This document shows, in pieces, positions 1 to 10,058 of a DNA stretch of 64,000 bases (its first letter is position 1; each line of letters begins with the position of its first letter). Source of the stretch: Aliarcobacter sp. (GTDB taxonomy: Bacteria; Campylobacterota; Campylobacteria; Campylobacterales; Arcobacteraceae); NCBI GenBank assembly GCA_028689025.1, contig JAQTXA010000004.1, forward strand, positions 62,001-126,000, written 5' to 3'. The notes under the pieces were generated by a model, which searched no databases, had not been told where the DNA came from, and saw only the letters and a list, made by a program, of their open reading frames with translations. Made by a program: the position numbers and the translations under genes.

Positions 1-1161
1 ATTTGGTTTAAACTTCATTTGATTTTGGGTCTTAGTGCTGGTTTTATTTTACTTATAGTTGGATTTACAGGTTCAATGCTCTCTTTTGAAAAAGAGATAT
101 TAAGTTCTATTAATCAAAACACATATAAAGTTGCTGTTTTTGATAATCCTAAACTTTCAACAAAAGAGTTATTAGAAAAATTCCAAGAACAAAAACCACA
201 AGCAAAAATAAATGGTATTACAATTTCATCTTTTGAGGATGATTCTACTTCTATAAATGTAGCTGGTGAAGGACAAAATGCAAGAAAAGGAGTTACATAT
301 TATGTGAATCCATATACAGCAGAAATCTTACCAGAATTAAAAGGGGTGAGTTTTTTCAAAACTGTTGAGAATATTCACAGAAGACTACTTTTAAGTGATC
401 TTGGAAAACAAGTTGTAGCTCTTAGTGTAGTTTCTCTTTTAGTTTTAATGTTTACAGGAATCTACACATATTACCCAAGACTAAAAAAGAATTTTTTACA
501 AAGTTTAAAATTGAATTTTCAATCAAAAGGAAGATTTCTTTTAGCAAATCTTCATAGTGCAATTGGAATGTGGGTTATTCCATTTTATTTAGTTTTTTGT
601 TTAACTGGACTTTATTGGTCTTATGATTTTGTAAGTAATGGTTTACACTCTATAACGGGTGTTGAAAAACCTAAAAAACCACAAATGAAAGCTCCCGTTG
701 AAGGTCAAAATAAAGCACAAGGTGAAAAACAAAAAGAGCCAAGAGCTGAAATGCCAATTCAAATGGGTGAAAAAATCTCTTTTGATGATGTTGCTTTATC
801 TGTTGATACTTTTAAAAATTTAGTAAAAAATGAATACTCAAGTGCAACTTTACGATTCCCTCAAAAAGGAAGTGTTTATAGTTTTGATTATTTAACAATA
901 GATACACCACATGAAAGAGCAAAAAATAAAATAGAGTTTGATATTAAAACAAATGAAGTTTCTAAACATGAAAAATATGAAGATAAAACTTTAACTCAAA
1001 AACTAATGGGAAGTATTTTAGCACTTCATACGGGAGAATATTTTGGAGTAATAGGTCAAACACTTATGTTTTTAGCTTCACTTATGATGCCACTTTTTGC
1101 AATAACTGGTTTGATTTTATATGTAAAAAGAACCAAAAAAAAGAAATTAATAAAAGGGTAG
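1..1161 (+). CDS. PepSY-associated TM helix domain protein (5' truncated by the window edge)
   Basis: Frame is open from base 1 (IWFKLHLILGLSAGFILLIVGFTGSMLSFEKEIL...); several TM segments; typical PepSY_TM layout. Confidence 0.8.
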   Translation: MWFKLHLILGLSAGFILLIVGFTGSMLSFEKEILSSINQNTYKVAVFDNPKLSTKELLEKFQEQKPQAKINGITISSFEDDSTSINVAGEGQNARKGVTYYVNPYTAEILPELKGVSFFKTVENIHRRLLLSDLGKQVVALSVVSLLVLMFTGIYTYYPRLKKNFLQSLKLNFQSKGRFLLANLHSAIGMWVIPFYLVFCLTGLYWSYDFVSNGLHSITGVEKPKKPQMKAPVEGQNKAQGEKQKEPRAEMPIQMGEKISFDDVALSVDTFKNLVKNEYSSATLRFPQKGSVYSFDYLTIDTPHERAKNKIEFDIKTNEVSKHEKYEDKTLTQKLMGSILALHTGEYFGVIGQTLMFLASLMMPLFAITGLILYVKRTKKKKLIKG

Positions 1162-1180
1162 TTTAAAACTACTCTTTTTT
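1152..1180. terminator. Bidirectional Rho-independent terminator between convergent genes
   Basis: Hairpin AAAAGGGTAGTTT/AAACTACTCTTTTTT between convergent ORFs. Confidence 0.7.
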
Positions 1181-2891
1181 AATCTCTTTCTATATATCTT
1201 TGACGTGCAGTATCTTTTATTTTTGCAACTTCAACTAAAATAAATCCATCTATACAATCACCAAAACTATTATCAACATTAAATCCTAAGAATTTAACAC
1301 CTTTATCTTCAGCAATATCACTATATTGTTTGTAAAGTGTTGGAATAGAAACTCCAATATTTGCCAAAGTTGATTTTAGAAATTTGAAATCTTTTTTCTT
1401 ATCGTTTAAATCAAAAGTCTCTTTTATTTCACTTAGATTATTTGAGTAAGAGTAAGGAACTTTTGCCTCAACCATATTTTGATTATCACCATAATAGTGT
1501 GAATAATAAAATATCATCATATCTTTTGCAATTGTAGGAAATGAGGCACTCATAGAAACAGGTCCAAACATATATTTGATATTTGGATTAGTTCTTAAAT
1601 ACGCACCAATTCCAAACCATAAATAATCCAAAGCTCTTGTTCCCCAATATTTTGGTTGAACGAAACTTCGTCCTAACTCAATAGAATCTTTTAAATAAGG
1701 AGTAAACTCTTCATTATATTTAAATAAAGTATTTGAATAAAAACCTTTTACTCCAATATTCTTAAAAATAAAATCTGAGTTTCCAATTCTATATGAACCC
1801 ACAATTTCTAAATCATTTTCATCCCATAAAATAATATGTTGGTAATAAATGTCATATTTATCAGTATCTCTTTTTTTATTAACACCTTCACCCACTTTTC
1901 TAAAAGATAACTCTCTTAATCTTCCAAGCTCTTTTAAAACTATTGAATCTTCAGTGTAATCATATAAATAGATTTTTTTACCGTCATTAGTTTGACCAAT
2001 TAGTTTTGATTTTTTTAACTCATTTAATAAATCAATTCGGCTTACTGGATGAGCAATTGCACTTTGAGTTTCAAAAAATGACTTTTTTCCCTTTTTTAAA
2101 CTATATAGATGTTTTCTATAAAGATTTAATAGAAACTTTTTATCTATTCCTTTTGGAGCAATATTTTCATTTGGAATAATTTGTCCAACTTTTACACCAA
2201 TTCTTTTTGATTTTTTATTAAACATTTCATGTGATAATAAAAGTGTTGAAAAAGTTTTGTTAATTACAGATATTGTGTAAAAAGTTTTTGAATTTTTTGC
2301 ATCTAAAAAAATCGGTAGAATTGGTGAATTTGTATTTTGTGCAAAGTTTAAAAAACCTTTATTCCAAACTGGATCTTTTATCCCTTTTGCAGTTGCTCGA
2401 CTTACTTCACCTGCTGGAAAAATAATAATAGCTTCTTCATTATTCAAAGCTTCATATATCTTTTTTATATCAGTTTTTGATTGTCTGATTTTATAATTAT
2501 CAATTGGAATTAATAATGAATGTAAAGCTTCAAAGCCCGCTAAAAAGTCATTTGCAACAATCTTTACATCTTTTCTCACTTGAGAAATCAGTCTTAATAA
2601 ACATAAAGCATCAAGTCCACCTAAGGGATGATTGGCAATGATTACCACTTTCCCACTTGTGGGAATATTTTGTAAATCACTACTTGAAACCGTATAATCA
2701 AAATCAAAATAATCTAATACAGCATCTACAAATTCAAATCCTTTTAAGTGAGAGTTTTGTGTTAAAAATTGATTTATTGAGTCTTCGTGAACTATCTTTT
2801 TTGCAATTTTAAATAAAGATTTTTTTAGAAAGTTCTCTTTTTTGTCCATATTTGGGAATTTTTTCTCAATCTCTTTTTGAATATCTATCAT
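1179..2891 (-). CDS. Acyltransferase / GNAT (hemolysin-like, OlsBA-type) fusion protein
   Basis: PlsC-like ANHPLGGLDAL and FPAGEVSR motifs; C-terminal GNAT/OlsB-like region (ELGRSFVQPKYWG). Confidence 0.75.
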   Translation of the reverse strand: MIDIQKEIEKKFPNMDKKENFLKKSLFKIAKKIVHEDSINQFLTQNSHLKGFEFVDAVLDYFDFDYTVSSSDLQNIPTSGKVVIIANHPLGGLDALCLLRLISQVRKDVKIVANDFLAGFEALHSLLIPIDNYKIRQSKTDIKKIYEALNNEEAIIIFPAGEVSRATAKGIKDPVWNKGFLNFAQNTNSPILPIFLDAKNSKTFYTISVINKTFSTLLLSHEMFNKKSKRIGVKVGQIIPNENIAPKGIDKKFLLNLYRKHLYSLKKGKKSFFETQSAIAHPVSRIDLLNELKKSKLIGQTNDGKKIYLYDYTEDSIVLKELGRLRELSFRKVGEGVNKKRDTDKYDIYYQHIILWDENDLEIVGSYRIGNSDFIFKNIGVKGFYSNTLFKYNEEFTPYLKDSIELGRSFVQPKYWGTRALDYLWFGIGAYLRTNPNIKYMFGPVSMSASFPTIAKDMMIFYYSHYYGDNQNMVEAKVPYSYSNNLSEIKETFDLNDKKKDFKFLKSTLANIGVSIPTLYKQYSDIAEDKGVKFLGFNVDNSFGDCIDGFILVEVAKIKDTARQRYIERD

Positions 2892-3054
2892 TTTATACTC
2901 CTAATTTATCGTAATTCTATTTTCCTTTGATTACAAAGGGGTGACAAAAATATTTTTGTAACCATAATATTTTTTGTTATCAATATGTAATTCTTTATAT
3001 TTATAATTTAGAAAATATCTGCTTTATAGCTGACTAAAAATATAAGGAATAATA

Positions 3055-4935
3055 ATGAAGAAAAATTATTTAAGTTTTGTTGCGTCTGCTTTATTCGCTT
3101 CTTTAACTTTTTCAGGTTGTGGTGAAAATGGAACATTGGGTACATCTAGTATAAATAGTGGAACAAAATTAGCTTTTTCTGAACTTAGTGCACCAATTGA
3201 AGATAATGATAAAATGATAATCCGAACAACAAATAGTGTAACTTACGCAGATGGAAAAGTTGATAAAATTGGATATACAAATCTTATTTCTGCACGAGAT
3301 ACAAATAATGGTGAAATCTTTGGTGCTGTAAAAGATTATGCTGGTAAAACTATTAATACAAGTGCAAAATCTTCACCTTATATTTGTGATGGAGAAAATG
3401 GAGACGTTTTAGGTTCAGGAGTTGATCACTCATCAATTATTCAAAAAAATGGTAAATTATTTATGGTAAGTCAATTTGAGTGTCAAGTTGGTGCTATGTA
3501 TGGAATGGAATTAGAACAAGATTCTAAAGGTAAATTATCTGTAAAACCAAATACAATGAAATATATTTCACAAGCAGATGGTTTTGGTGGTTGGGTTCAC
3601 TGTGCAGGTGTAACAACTCCGTGGGAATCTCATTTAGGTTCAGAAGAGTATGAACCTAATGCTAAAAAACTTCAAGATAATTTAAACCCAACAACAATGC
3701 TTACAGGTGATAGTAAATATGATGAAGTGACTAAGTTATATTGGAAAGATGAAAATAATGCAAATGCAAAATTTAACAATAATCCTTATTATTATGGATA
3801 TATTCCAGAAGTAAAAGTTGATATAACAGCAGGAACTCCTACATACAAATATACAAAACATTTTAGTATGGGAAGAGGAGCTTGGGAATTAGCTTATGTT
3901 ATGCCAGATGAAAAAACAGCATATTTATCTGATGATGGAACAAATGTTGGTTTTTATATGTATGTAGCTGATAATGCAAAAGATTTAAGTGCAGGTAGTT
4001 TATATGCTGCAAAATGGATTCAAACTTCTGCTGTTGGAGTTGGAGCAGGAAGTGCAAATATTGTTTGGATTAAATTAGGACATGCAAGTGATTCAGAAAT
4101 TAAAGATATTGTTTCAAATCAGCCTAAATTTAGTGAAATTTTTGCTACAGATAAAGTTCAATCAAATGACACTTGTAATGCAGGATTTAGATTTGTTGAC
4201 ACAGCTACAGGAAAAGAGTGTTTAAGTTTAAAAACTGGAAAAGAAAAAGAAGCAGCATTCTTAGAAACAAGAAGATATGCAGCATATTTAGGTGCTACAA
4301 CTGAATTTAGAAAAGAAGAGGGAATTGCATTTAACAAAGATGCAAGAAAACTTTATGTTTCAATGAGTGAAGTTGAAAAAGGTATGGCTGACAAAGTTGG
4401 TGATATTCAAGTAGCGCAAAACTCTTGCGGTGTAGTATATGGATTAAAAATTTCTGCTGAAAATGAAACTATTAATGATTTTAATAAAAATAAAATCAAT
4501 AGCTCTTATGTTGTTAAAAACACAAGTGCAGAAGTTGTAGGTAACTCAACAACTTATCCAGCCAATTCAGCTTATAAATCTTATACATGTGATGTAAATG
4601 CAATTGCAAATCCTGATAATCTTACATTTTTAGAGGGAAAAGATACATTAATTATTGGAGAAGACACAAGTGCTCATCCAAATGATTTTGTATGGTCATA
4701 CGATGTACTTAGTAAAAAATTAACTAGAATAGTTTCAACTCCTTATGGTTCAGAAACTACATCACCATATTGGTATAAAGATATTAATGGATTTGGATAT
4801 TTAACTTTAGTTTCTCAACATCCATTTGGAGAAGTGAGTAAAACTGATGCTGATTATAGATTAATCTCAACTGCAAAAGAGTCACAAAAACAATCATCTG
4901 TTGGTGTTGTTGGACCATTTACTAATATAAAATAA
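3055..4935 (+). CDS. PhoX/DUF839-like secreted protein, lipoprotein signal
   Basis: Lipobox-like FSGCG; HCAGVTTPWESHLGSEEYEP motif typical of PhoX-family (DUF839) proteins. Confidence 0.75.
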   Translation: MKKNYLSFVASALFASLTFSGCGENGTLGTSSINSGTKLAFSELSAPIEDNDKMIIRTTNSVTYADGKVDKIGYTNLISARDTNNGEIFGAVKDYAGKTINTSAKSSPYICDGENGDVLGSGVDHSSIIQKNGKLFMVSQFECQVGAMYGMELEQDSKGKLSVKPNTMKYISQADGFGGWVHCAGVTTPWESHLGSEEYEPNAKKLQDNLNPTTMLTGDSKYDEVTKLYWKDENNANAKFNNNPYYYGYIPEVKVDITAGTPTYKYTKHFSMGRGAWELAYVMPDEKTAYLSDDGTNVGFYMYVADNAKDLSAGSLYAAKWIQTSAVGVGAGSANIVWIKLGHASDSEIKDIVSNQPKFSEIFATDKVQSNDTCNAGFRFVDTATGKECLSLKTGKEKEAAFLETRRYAAYLGATTEFRKEEGIAFNKDARKLYVSMSEVEKGMADKVGDIQVAQNSCGVVYGLKISAENETINDFNKNKINSSYVVKNTSAEVVGNSTTYPANSAYKSYTCDVNAIANPDNLTFLEGKDTLIIGEDTSAHPNDFVWSYDVLSKKLTRIVSTPYGSETTSPYWYKDINGFGYLTLVSQHPFGEVSKTDADYRLISTAKESQKQSSVGVVGPFTNIK

Positions 4936-4937
4936 TT

Positions 4938-4971
4938 ATAAAAGAAGAAGGCATAAGCTTTCTTCTTTTAT
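4938..4971 (+). terminator. Rho-independent terminator
   Basis: ATAAAAGAAGAAGGC-ATAA-GCTTTCTTCTTTTAT, 15-bp stem with one G-U. Confidence 0.7.
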
Positions 4972-5024
4972 ATAAGTACTTTTTTATGCTAAAATCCCAA
5001 TTATCAAAATAAGGAAGATTTAGT

Positions 5025-5732
5025 ATGAACAAATCAGATATTACAAATATAATCACCGTTTTAATCATGGCTTTTGGTTACTCAAATGGAAATGAACTAA
5101 TTTATATGGTTGGTCTATTTGCCCTAAGTGGAGCAGTTACAAATAGTTTGGCGATTCATATGTTGTTTGAAAAAGTTCCTTTTCTTTATGGAAGTGGTGT
5201 GATTGAAAGTAAATTTTCACAATTTAAAATCTCAATTCATAATCTACTTATGAACCAATTTTTTACACGTGAACATCTAACAAGATTCTTTCAAGAAGAG
5301 ATGTCAAGTGCAAAAAAAACAATAGATTTTGAAAAAATCTTAAACAAAACAGACTTCTCACCAGCTTACGAATCACTAAAAGAATCAGTAATGCAATCAT
5401 CTTTTGGTGGAATGTTAGGAATGTTTGGCGGAGAAGCAGCGTTAGAGCCTTTAAGAGAGCCATTCACAAAAAAACTGCAAGCTTCAATAATCTCAATCTC
5501 AGCTAGTGATGCTTTTCAAGATGTTGTAAATGAAGCCTTAAAATCAGAAGATTTAAGTGAAGATATATACAATAAATTAAGCAAAATCGTAAATACAAGA
5601 CTTGAAGAACTAACACCAAAAATGGTAAAAGAAATTGTTCAAGAAATGATAAAAGAACATTTAGGATGGTTAGTTATTTGGGGAGCTGTATTTGGTGGAC
5701 TTATTGGATTGGTTAGTGCGTTGGTTTCATAA
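5025..5732 (+). CDS. DUF445-like membrane protein
   Basis: ORF with N-terminal GAVTNSLAIHMLFEKVPFLYGSGVI and C-terminal TM. Confidence 0.65.
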   Translation: MNKSDITNIITVLIMAFGYSNGNELIYMVGLFALSGAVTNSLAIHMLFEKVPFLYGSGVIESKFSQFKISIHNLLMNQFFTREHLTRFFQEEMSSAKKTIDFEKILNKTDFSPAYESLKESVMQSSFGGMLGMFGGEAALEPLREPFTKKLQASIISISASDAFQDVVNEALKSEDLSEDIYNKLSKIVNTRLEELTPKMVKEIVQEMIKEHLGWLVIWGAVFGGLIGLVSALVS

Positions 5733-5763
5733 AAAAGAGAGAATTAATTTTCTTTCTTTTTTT

Positions 5764-5997
5764 CTACAGCATAAACTCAATAGCATCTTTTGCATTCCCC
5801 GTACATAGTCCCCCGTCAAAATTGTTTTCATAAAGATATTCATTATCTTCATCTTTTTCATTAGAAGAATAAATATTAATCATATATCCACCTTCAGCAC
5901 TTTCAAATATCTCATAAAATAAACTATTATATTCAAACTCTACTCTACCAACTTCTTGAAGTTTAGATGCCAATTGCAAAATTATTTCTTTTTTCAT
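5764..5997 (-). CDS. Small acidic hypothetical protein
   Basis: 77-aa ORF between convergent/divergent neighbours. Confidence 0.6.
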   Translation of the reverse strand: MKKEIILQLASKLQEVGRVEFEYNSLFYEIFESAEGGYMINIYSSNEKDEDNEYLYENNFDGGLCTGNAKDAIEFML

Positions 5998-6196
5998 AAC
6001 AAACCTTTTTATAACTATTTTTCTATTGTCAATAATATAAATATATAAAATCTTATTTTGAACTTATACAGTATATTTTCATAATAAAAACTAAAATAAC
6101 AATCTTTAACTCTGCATTTTTGATTGATTTCCTAAACCCCAAGTTAAAGCTTTTTTAACTACAATATGCTATTTTATAACAAAGGGTTTTATTATA

Positions 6197-9100
6197 ATGT
6201 TTCAATTTGGTATCTATGAACAACTAATTAATAGTTTAATTTCAAATAAATTAAACCAACTAGATACTAATAAATTTTATTTAAAAACAACTCAACTAGA
6301 TAAAAATGAAGCATCAACTGTTTTGACACAATATTTATCAAAAATATTAAATTTAGGATTAAATTTAATTAGTGGTGAAGATAGTATTGAAAAACAGATA
6401 AATCTTATTAATAAAATAATACTTTTATTAAAAGATGAAATTGAGAAACAAGACTTTGAACAAAATTTATTAGATACAAATACTTCAATTTTAAAAGCAG
6501 TGTTACCAAAAATAGATTCAAGAGTAAACAATTTTGATAATTTTATAAAAGAAATTACACCATATACCGGACTTACTCAAAGTGAACTTTTTACAGGTAG
6601 CAACGCCTGTGTATCACTAGAAAGTGAAATAAAAAAAGAGATTCTTTCAAGTGATAAAATATATTTTCTGGTTTCTTTTATAAAGTGGTCTGGAATAAGA
6701 ATTTTTGAAAAAGAGTTAAAAGAGTTTACCAATTCTGGAAAACAATTAAAAGTTATTACTACTTCATATATGGGAGCAACTGATTTAAAAGCAGTTGAGT
6801 TTCTTTCCAGTTTACCTAATACTCAAATAAAAGTTTCATATAACACAGCTAATGAAAGATTACATGCAAAGTCTTATCTATTTTTTAGAGACACAGGTTT
6901 TCATACTGGATATATTGGTTCATCAAATATTTCAAAAAGTGCACTTACAAGTGGTTTAGAATGGAATCTAAAAGTTACCTCTAGTGAAATATCTCATATT
7001 ATTAAAAAATTTGAAAAAACATTTGAAACATATTGGGAAGATAAAGAGTTTGAACTCTTTACTAAAGCAGATACTTTAAAACTTCAAAATGCATTGAAAA
7101 ATGATTCAATTATTGATAAAAATAGTGCAGTTACATATTTTGAAATAAAACCATTTCATTATCAAGAAGAAATTTTAGAAGAGTTACAAGTCCAAAGAAA
7201 AATTCATAATAGATATAAAAATTTAGTAGTTGCAGCTACGGGTACTGGTAAAACTGTAATTAGTGCATTTGATTATAAAAGATTTAAGAATAAAAATAGT
7301 ACTGCAAAACTTCTTTTTATTGCACATAGAAAAGAGATTTTAATTCAAGCAAGAGCGACTTTTCAGGGAATACTGCGAGATAATAATTTTGGTGAACTTT
7401 GGGTTGATGGTATGACTCCAATTTCAAATGAATATGTTTTTGCTTCTGTACAAACTTTACAGAATAATATAAATGAGATAAATCTGAGTAAAAATTATTA
7501 TGATTTTATAATCATAGATGAGGTTCATCATATTGCTGCAAAAAGTTATAGACCAATTTTAGAGAAGTTTGAATCTAAAATACTATTGGGACTTACTGCT
7601 ACACCTGAAAGAATGGATAATGAAGATATTTTAGATGATTTTTGTGGAGTTATTTCCTCTGAAATAAGACTTCCCGAAGCATTAAATCGGAAATTACTTT
7701 GTCCTTTTCAATATTTTGGAATAAGTGATAATGTAGATTTGAAAAATATTAACTGGCAAAGAGGAAAATATCAAGCAAATGAATTAGCTAATGCCTTTAC
7801 GACACAAAATAGAGTTCAAGATATAATACAAAAATGTGAAGAATATTTAACTAATATAAATGAAGTTATTGCATTAGGTTTTTGTGTTACACAAGAACAT
7901 GCAAAATATATGAGTGAAAAATTTATTGAAGCAGGGTTAAAAGCAGATTATTTAGTAAGTGGCAGTAATAATCGTGATAATGTAAAATCAAGATTATTAA
8001 AAAAAGAGATAAATTATCTTTTTGTAGTTGATATTTTTAATGAAGGTGTGGATATTCCTGAAATTGATACGATTTTATTTTTACGTCCAACAGAGAGTTT
8101 AACAGTATTTTTACAACAATTAGGAAGAGGTCTTAGATTTGCTGATAATAAAGAGTGTTTAACTATACTTGATTTTGTTGGAAATGCTAGAGATGAGTAT
8201 GATTTTGAAGGTAAATTTAGAAGTTTAATTGGAAAAACTACAAACTCAGTAAAAGATGAAATAGAGAATGAGTTTCCTCATTTACCATTAGGTTGCTCAA
8301 TTGTACTAGAAAAGAAAGCAAAAGAACACATTCTAAATAATATAAAAAAAGCTACATCTTTTGGAAGAAAAAAATTAATATCTAAAATTCGGGATTTTAG
8401 AAATCATACAACTTTACCATTGACAATAGATAATTTTATGAAAATAAATCATATATCATTGGAAAATTTATATAAAAATGACAGTTTTACAAAACTTTGT
8501 TATGAGGCTGGAGAAATAAAAAATTATAATGAAATTAATGAAATAGAAGTAGTAAGAACAATATCAAAAAAATGGCTTTTATCAAAATCAATAACTTATT
8601 TTGAATTTATTTTAAAGATTATTGAGAATAAATTCGATTTAAATTTTATAAAAACTGAAACAGAAAAATTAATGCTAACGATGTTGTATTATGATTTTTG
8701 GCAAGAGCCTAAGAAATTTGAATCATTAGAAGATGGAATAAAATATATAGGTCAAAATAGATTATTAGTAAATGAAATGGAACAAGTTATAAAATTATTG
8801 ATAGATAAAATAAATTATTTAGAAGATGATCTAGATTTATCTTACAACTGTCCTATAAAAGTTCATTCAAGATATACAAGGGAACAAATATTATCAGCTT
8901 TTGAACAAAATACTATAAATAAAAAATCAAGTAGCAGAGAAGGTGTTTTAAATATAAAAGAAAAGAATACAGAGTTATTATTTGTTACCTTAGAAAAAAC
9001 AGAAGATAAATATTCACCTACAACTATGTATGATGATTATGCAATAAGTGAAAAATTATTTCATTGGCAATCTCAGAATTCAACAAAACCAGATTCTTCG

Positions 9101-9325
9101 AAAGGTCAAAGTTATATTAATCATCAGAAATATGATAAAAATATAATACTATTTGTACGGGAATCAAATCATAGTAATGATAAAAAAACTATGACATATA
9201 TTTGTTTAGGAAAATGTTTTTATAAAAGTCATTATGGTTCTCAACCAATGAGTATAACTTGGGAACTTGAAAAAGAGATACCAGCATTTTTATGGAAGAA
9301 TATTGCAAAAATGGCAGTTGGCTAA
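6197..9325 (+). CDS. PLD-like nuclease / SF2 DEAD-DEAH helicase / DUF3427 protein
   Basis: HxK PLD motif (LHAKSYLFFRDTGFHTGYIGSSNIS), Walker A (AATGTGKT), DEVHH, GLTATPER, QQLGRGLR, C-terminal DYAISEKLFHWQSQNS typical of DUF3427. Confidence 0.85.
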   Translation: MFQFGIYEQLINSLISNKLNQLDTNKFYLKTTQLDKNEASTVLTQYLSKILNLGLNLISGEDSIEKQINLINKIILLLKDEIEKQDFEQNLLDTNTSILKAVLPKIDSRVNNFDNFIKEITPYTGLTQSELFTGSNACVSLESEIKKEILSSDKIYFLVSFIKWSGIRIFEKELKEFTNSGKQLKVITTSYMGATDLKAVEFLSSLPNTQIKVSYNTANERLHAKSYLFFRDTGFHTGYIGSSNISKSALTSGLEWNLKVTSSEISHIIKKFEKTFETYWEDKEFELFTKADTLKLQNALKNDSIIDKNSAVTYFEIKPFHYQEEILEELQVQRKIHNRYKNLVVAATGTGKTVISAFDYKRFKNKNSTAKLLFIAHRKEILIQARATFQGILRDNNFGELWVDGMTPISNEYVFASVQTLQNNINEINLSKNYYDFIIIDEVHHIAAKSYRPILEKFESKILLGLTATPERMDNEDILDDFCGVISSEIRLPEALNRKLLCPFQYFGISDNVDLKNINWQRGKYQANELANAFTTQNRVQDIIQKCEEYLTNINEVIALGFCVTQEHAKYMSEKFIEAGLKADYLVSGSNNRDNVKSRLLKKEINYLFVVDIFNEGVDIPEIDTILFLRPTESLTVFLQQLGRGLRFADNKECLTILDFVGNARDEYDFEGKFRSLIGKTTNSVKDEIENEFPHLPLGCSIVLEKKAKEHILNNIKKATSFGRKKLISKIRDFRNHTTLPLTIDNFMKINHISLENLYKNDSFTKLCYEAGEIKNYNEINEIEVVRTISKKWLLSKSITYFEFILKIIENKFDLNFIKTETEKLMLTMLYYDFWQEPKKFESLEDGIKYIGQNRLLVNEMEQVIKLLIDKINYLEDDLDLSYNCPIKVHSRYTREQILSAFEQNTINKKSSSREGVLNIKEKNTELLFVTLEKTEDKYSPTTMYDDYAISEKLFHWQSQNSTKPDSSKGQSYINHQKYDKNIILFVRESNHSNDKKTMTYICLGKCFYKSHYGSQPMSITWELEKEIPAFLWKNIAKMAVG

Positions 9326-9330
9326 TAACC

Positions 9331-9585
9331 TCACGAATAATGTGGATAATGCTGATTTTCATCATCTTTAAATTCTAAAACACTTTTTAATGAAATAACT
9401 TCATCTTTTAAAGTATCAACTTCTTCTTTTAAAGAGATTCTTTCTTGCTCTATTTTTTTTACTAAAGATTCTAATCTTTCCACTTCATTGTGTAATATTT
9501 CATTTCTTTTTCTTAAAATTAAAGTTTCATTTTTTGATTTTTCTGCTTCTTCTAAAGCTAGTTTACTTAATAATTCATAGTTCAT
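9331..9585 (-). CDS. Small coiled-coil hypothetical protein
   Basis: Heptad-rich sequence; start placed at MNYELLSKLALEE rather than the ORF-track start. Confidence 0.55.
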   Translation of the reverse strand: MNYELLSKLALEEAEKSKNETLILRKRNEILHNEVERLESLVKKIEQERISLKEEVDTLKDEVISLKSVLEFKDDENQHYPHYS

Positions 9586-9752
9586 TTTCAATCCTTTAGA
9601 AACCAAAATTATATAATTTATTAAATAATAACATATAAAACTCATTCTTATTATCGTTTTAGTAAAAATCCAACGATTTTATACAAGAGTGTTTACAATC
9701 AATTACAAAACTTTTATATGTTAGAATAAGCCAAAAATTTTTTGGGGTTATT

Positions 9753-10058
9753 ATGGATGGGATTGAAGTATTAGTTTTATTGGATGTAGGTGGCTTAGAA
9801 GATAAAGAAAAATTTGAAAAACATGTAAGAAGAGAAGGGTTTACTCCAGTTGAAGGTGAAGATTTTGTATATACTGCAACTTCAACGACAACTACTTTTT
9901 CTACAAAAGCTTATATTTTAGAAGTATTTAAAAAAGGACTTCAAAAAAATGTTTTCAATGATGCAAATTTAATCTTTTTATTAAATGAAACACCATATCC
10001 AACATATTATTATGATAAAGAAACAAATGATTTTGAGTTAATCCAAGAAGAGAAATAG
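9753..10058 (+). CDS. Hypothetical protein upstream of mfd
   Basis: 101-aa ORF abutting mfd. Confidence 0.6.
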   Translation: MDGIEVLVLLDVGGLEDKEKFEKHVRREGFTPVEGEDFVYTATSTTTTFSTKAYILEVFKKGLQKNVFNDANLIFLLNETPYPTYYYDKETNDFELIQEEK

